A stretch of DNA of 64,000 nt from Modestobacter caceresii (GTDB lineage: Bacteria; Actinomycetota; Actinomycetes; Mycobacteriales; Geodermatophilaceae): contig NZ_JPMX01000001.1 of NCBI RefSeq assembly GCF_000761485.1, forward strand, positions 32,089 to 96,088, in the 5' to 3' direction. Below the pieces are notes generated by a model that had not been told where the DNA came from, searched no databases, and was given only the letters and a program-made list of their open reading frames with translations. The translations under genes and the position numbers were made by a program. This document shows, one piece after another, positions 63,357 to 64,000 of the stretch (its first letter is position 1; each line of letters begins with the position of its first letter).

Positions 63357-64000
63357 ATGCCGCAGGGCACGGTCAAGTGGTTCAACGCGGAGAAGGGCTT
63401 CGGGTTCATCGAGCCCGACGATGGTGGGCAGGACGTGTTCGCGCACTTCTCGGCGATCGCCGACGACGGGGGCTTCCGCAGCCTGGACGAGGGGCAGCGG
63501 GTCGAGTACACCGCCAGCGCCGGCGACCGCGGCATGCAGGCCGACTCCATCCAGCCCCTGGGTGGCGGCGGTGGCCGGCCCGCCCGTGAGGAGCGCGGGC
63601 ACCGCGACGACCCCCGGCAGGTCCGCGCGCCGCAGGCCCCCCGCAGTGGCGGGGGCGGCTCGGAGGGCACGGTCCGCTGGTTCAACGCCGAGAAGGGCTT
63701 CGGGTTCATCGAGCCCGACGAGGGCGGGGACGACGTGTTCGTGCACTTCTCCGCCATCGCCGACGACGGTGGCTACCGCAGTCTGGAGGAGGGCCAGCGG
63801 GTCGAGTACACCGCGAGCCCCGGCGACCGCGGCATGCAGGCCGACTCGGTCCAGCCGCTCGGCGGGGGCCGGGCACCCCAGCGCGAGGAGCGCGGCCGCC
63901 GGGACGCGCCCGCCCCGCGCGGTGGGCGCGGTTCCGAGGGCACCGTGCGGTTCTTCAACGCCGAGAAGGGCTTCGGGTTCATCGAGCCCGACGAGGGCGG
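63357..64000 (+). CDS. Cold-shock protein with at least three tandem CSD domains, 3' end outside window
   Basis: Open to the window edge (215 codons without a stop). AGGAG lies seven bases before the ATG. Domain 1 begins [23 protein letters not shown]1 is KGFGFI and RNP2 is DVFAHF. Domain 2 starts near 63666 ([22 protein letters not shown]) and domain 3 near 63939 ([17 protein letters not shown]) before the sequence ends. Linkers are Arg/Gly/Pro-rich ([19 protein letters not shown]), reminiscent of RNA-binding RGG-like tails. Ordinary bacterial Csp proteins have one domain of about 67 residues. It probably binds RNA with higher avidity. No stop, so more domains may follow. Confidence 0.9.
   Translation, partial: MPQGTVKWFNAEKGFGFIEPDDGGQDVFAHFSAIADDGGFRSLDEGQRVEYTASAGDRGMQADSIQPLGGGGGRPAREERGHRDDPRQVRAPQAPRSGGGGSEGTVRWFNAEKGFGFIEPDEGGDDVFVHFSAIADDGGYRSLEEGQRVEYTASPGDRGMQADSVQPLGGGRAPQREERGRRDAPAPRGGRGSEGTVRFFNAEKGFGFIEPDEG
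63366..64000 (+). repeat. Tandem in-gene repeats of about 300 and 273 bases encoding CSD domains
   Basis: Repeat units begin at about 63366, 63666 and 63939. Each opens GGCAC(G/C)GT and contains nearly identical DNA through the GFGFIEP codons, including AAGGGCTTCGGGTTCATCGA in all three. The second half of units 1 and 2 ([12 protein letters not shown] region) also matches at the DNA level. This suggests recent duplication or ongoing gene conversion. Confidence 0.85.

Noticed and set aside
63366..64000. Regular repeats near the right edge considered as a CRISPR or satellite array
   Set aside because: Units are 273-300 bases, in frame, and encode cold-shock domains. There are no short spacers between short repeats.

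Overview
The window is about 73% GC by eye, with dense genes, many GTG starts and 1-4 base ATGA/GTGA overlaps. This points to a high-GC actinobacterium. The mix (FurB-type Zur, an RGCVC-type small protein, an LpqC-like lipoprotein) fits a soil or rock-surface lineage such as Geodermatophilaceae, but that placement is only an impression. I saw no tRNA, rRNA, insertion sequence, prophage or CRISPR array.

1-15.6 kb is a zinc (transition metal) homeostasis island. Two mirrored copies of a four-part Opp/Nik-type ABC importer (two ATPases, a lipoprotein receptor and one fused double permease) lie either side of a Zur-box promoter at about 5.3 kb. The rightward arm also carries a TauD/GBBH-type Fe(II)/2-oxoglutarate oxygenase and an MFS transporter. 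A znuA-like receptor gene at the left edge has its own Zur box. To the right follow an SPC-type P1B-4 metal efflux ATPase, a divergent CzrA/SmtB-like sensor with a perfect 18-bp operator between them, a decayed TIGR03943-like fragment, and zur. The simplest reading is a Zur-controlled system for importing, and perhaps modifying and recycling, a metal-chelate (zincophore).

15.6-22.9 kb is mostly housekeeping: an aldo/keto reductase, a Cys-rich/pentapeptide protein, two very small proteins, a UPF0303 protein, PdxY, an ABM-domain protein, and a secreted multidomain GH10 xylanase that ends at a strong bidirectional terminator.

22.9-57 kb is a catabolic region that I read as a plant-glycoside, probably flavonol-glycoside, locus. 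Leftward genes encode a GH1 beta-glucosidase, a QueD-type quercetinase with all four metal ligands at QueD spacing, an esterase, a FAH-family hydrolase, a DUF3500 protein, a FAD monooxygenase, a Gfo/Idh oxidoreductase and a PfkB kinase. Rightward genes encode a complete Opp-type importer, two GH78 alpha-L-rhamnosidases, two GH43 enzymes, a GH2 (broken by a frameshift), a GH3, a DUF1349 protein, an SGNH hydrolase and a zinc alcohol dehydrogenase, plus two unusual nucleoside-hydrolase-like proteins (the second on the minus strand beside an exporter). An IclR regulator sits at the divergence point. A 15-bp operator-like word, TGCCGGCCAATGGCA, recurs upstream of GH1, quercetinase, IclR/importer and SDR/GH2, with weaker copies before the FAD monooxygenase and GH3. 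This ties both arms into one predicted regulon. The glycosidases have no signal peptides, so intact glycosides are probably imported and hydrolysed inside the cell.

57-64 kb holds a DHA2 exporter with a TetR regulator, an NmrA-like protein, an aminotransferase/omega-amidase pair, an LpqC-like secreted esterase and, running off the right edge, a cold-shock protein with at least three tandem CSD domains joined by Arg/Gly-rich linkers.
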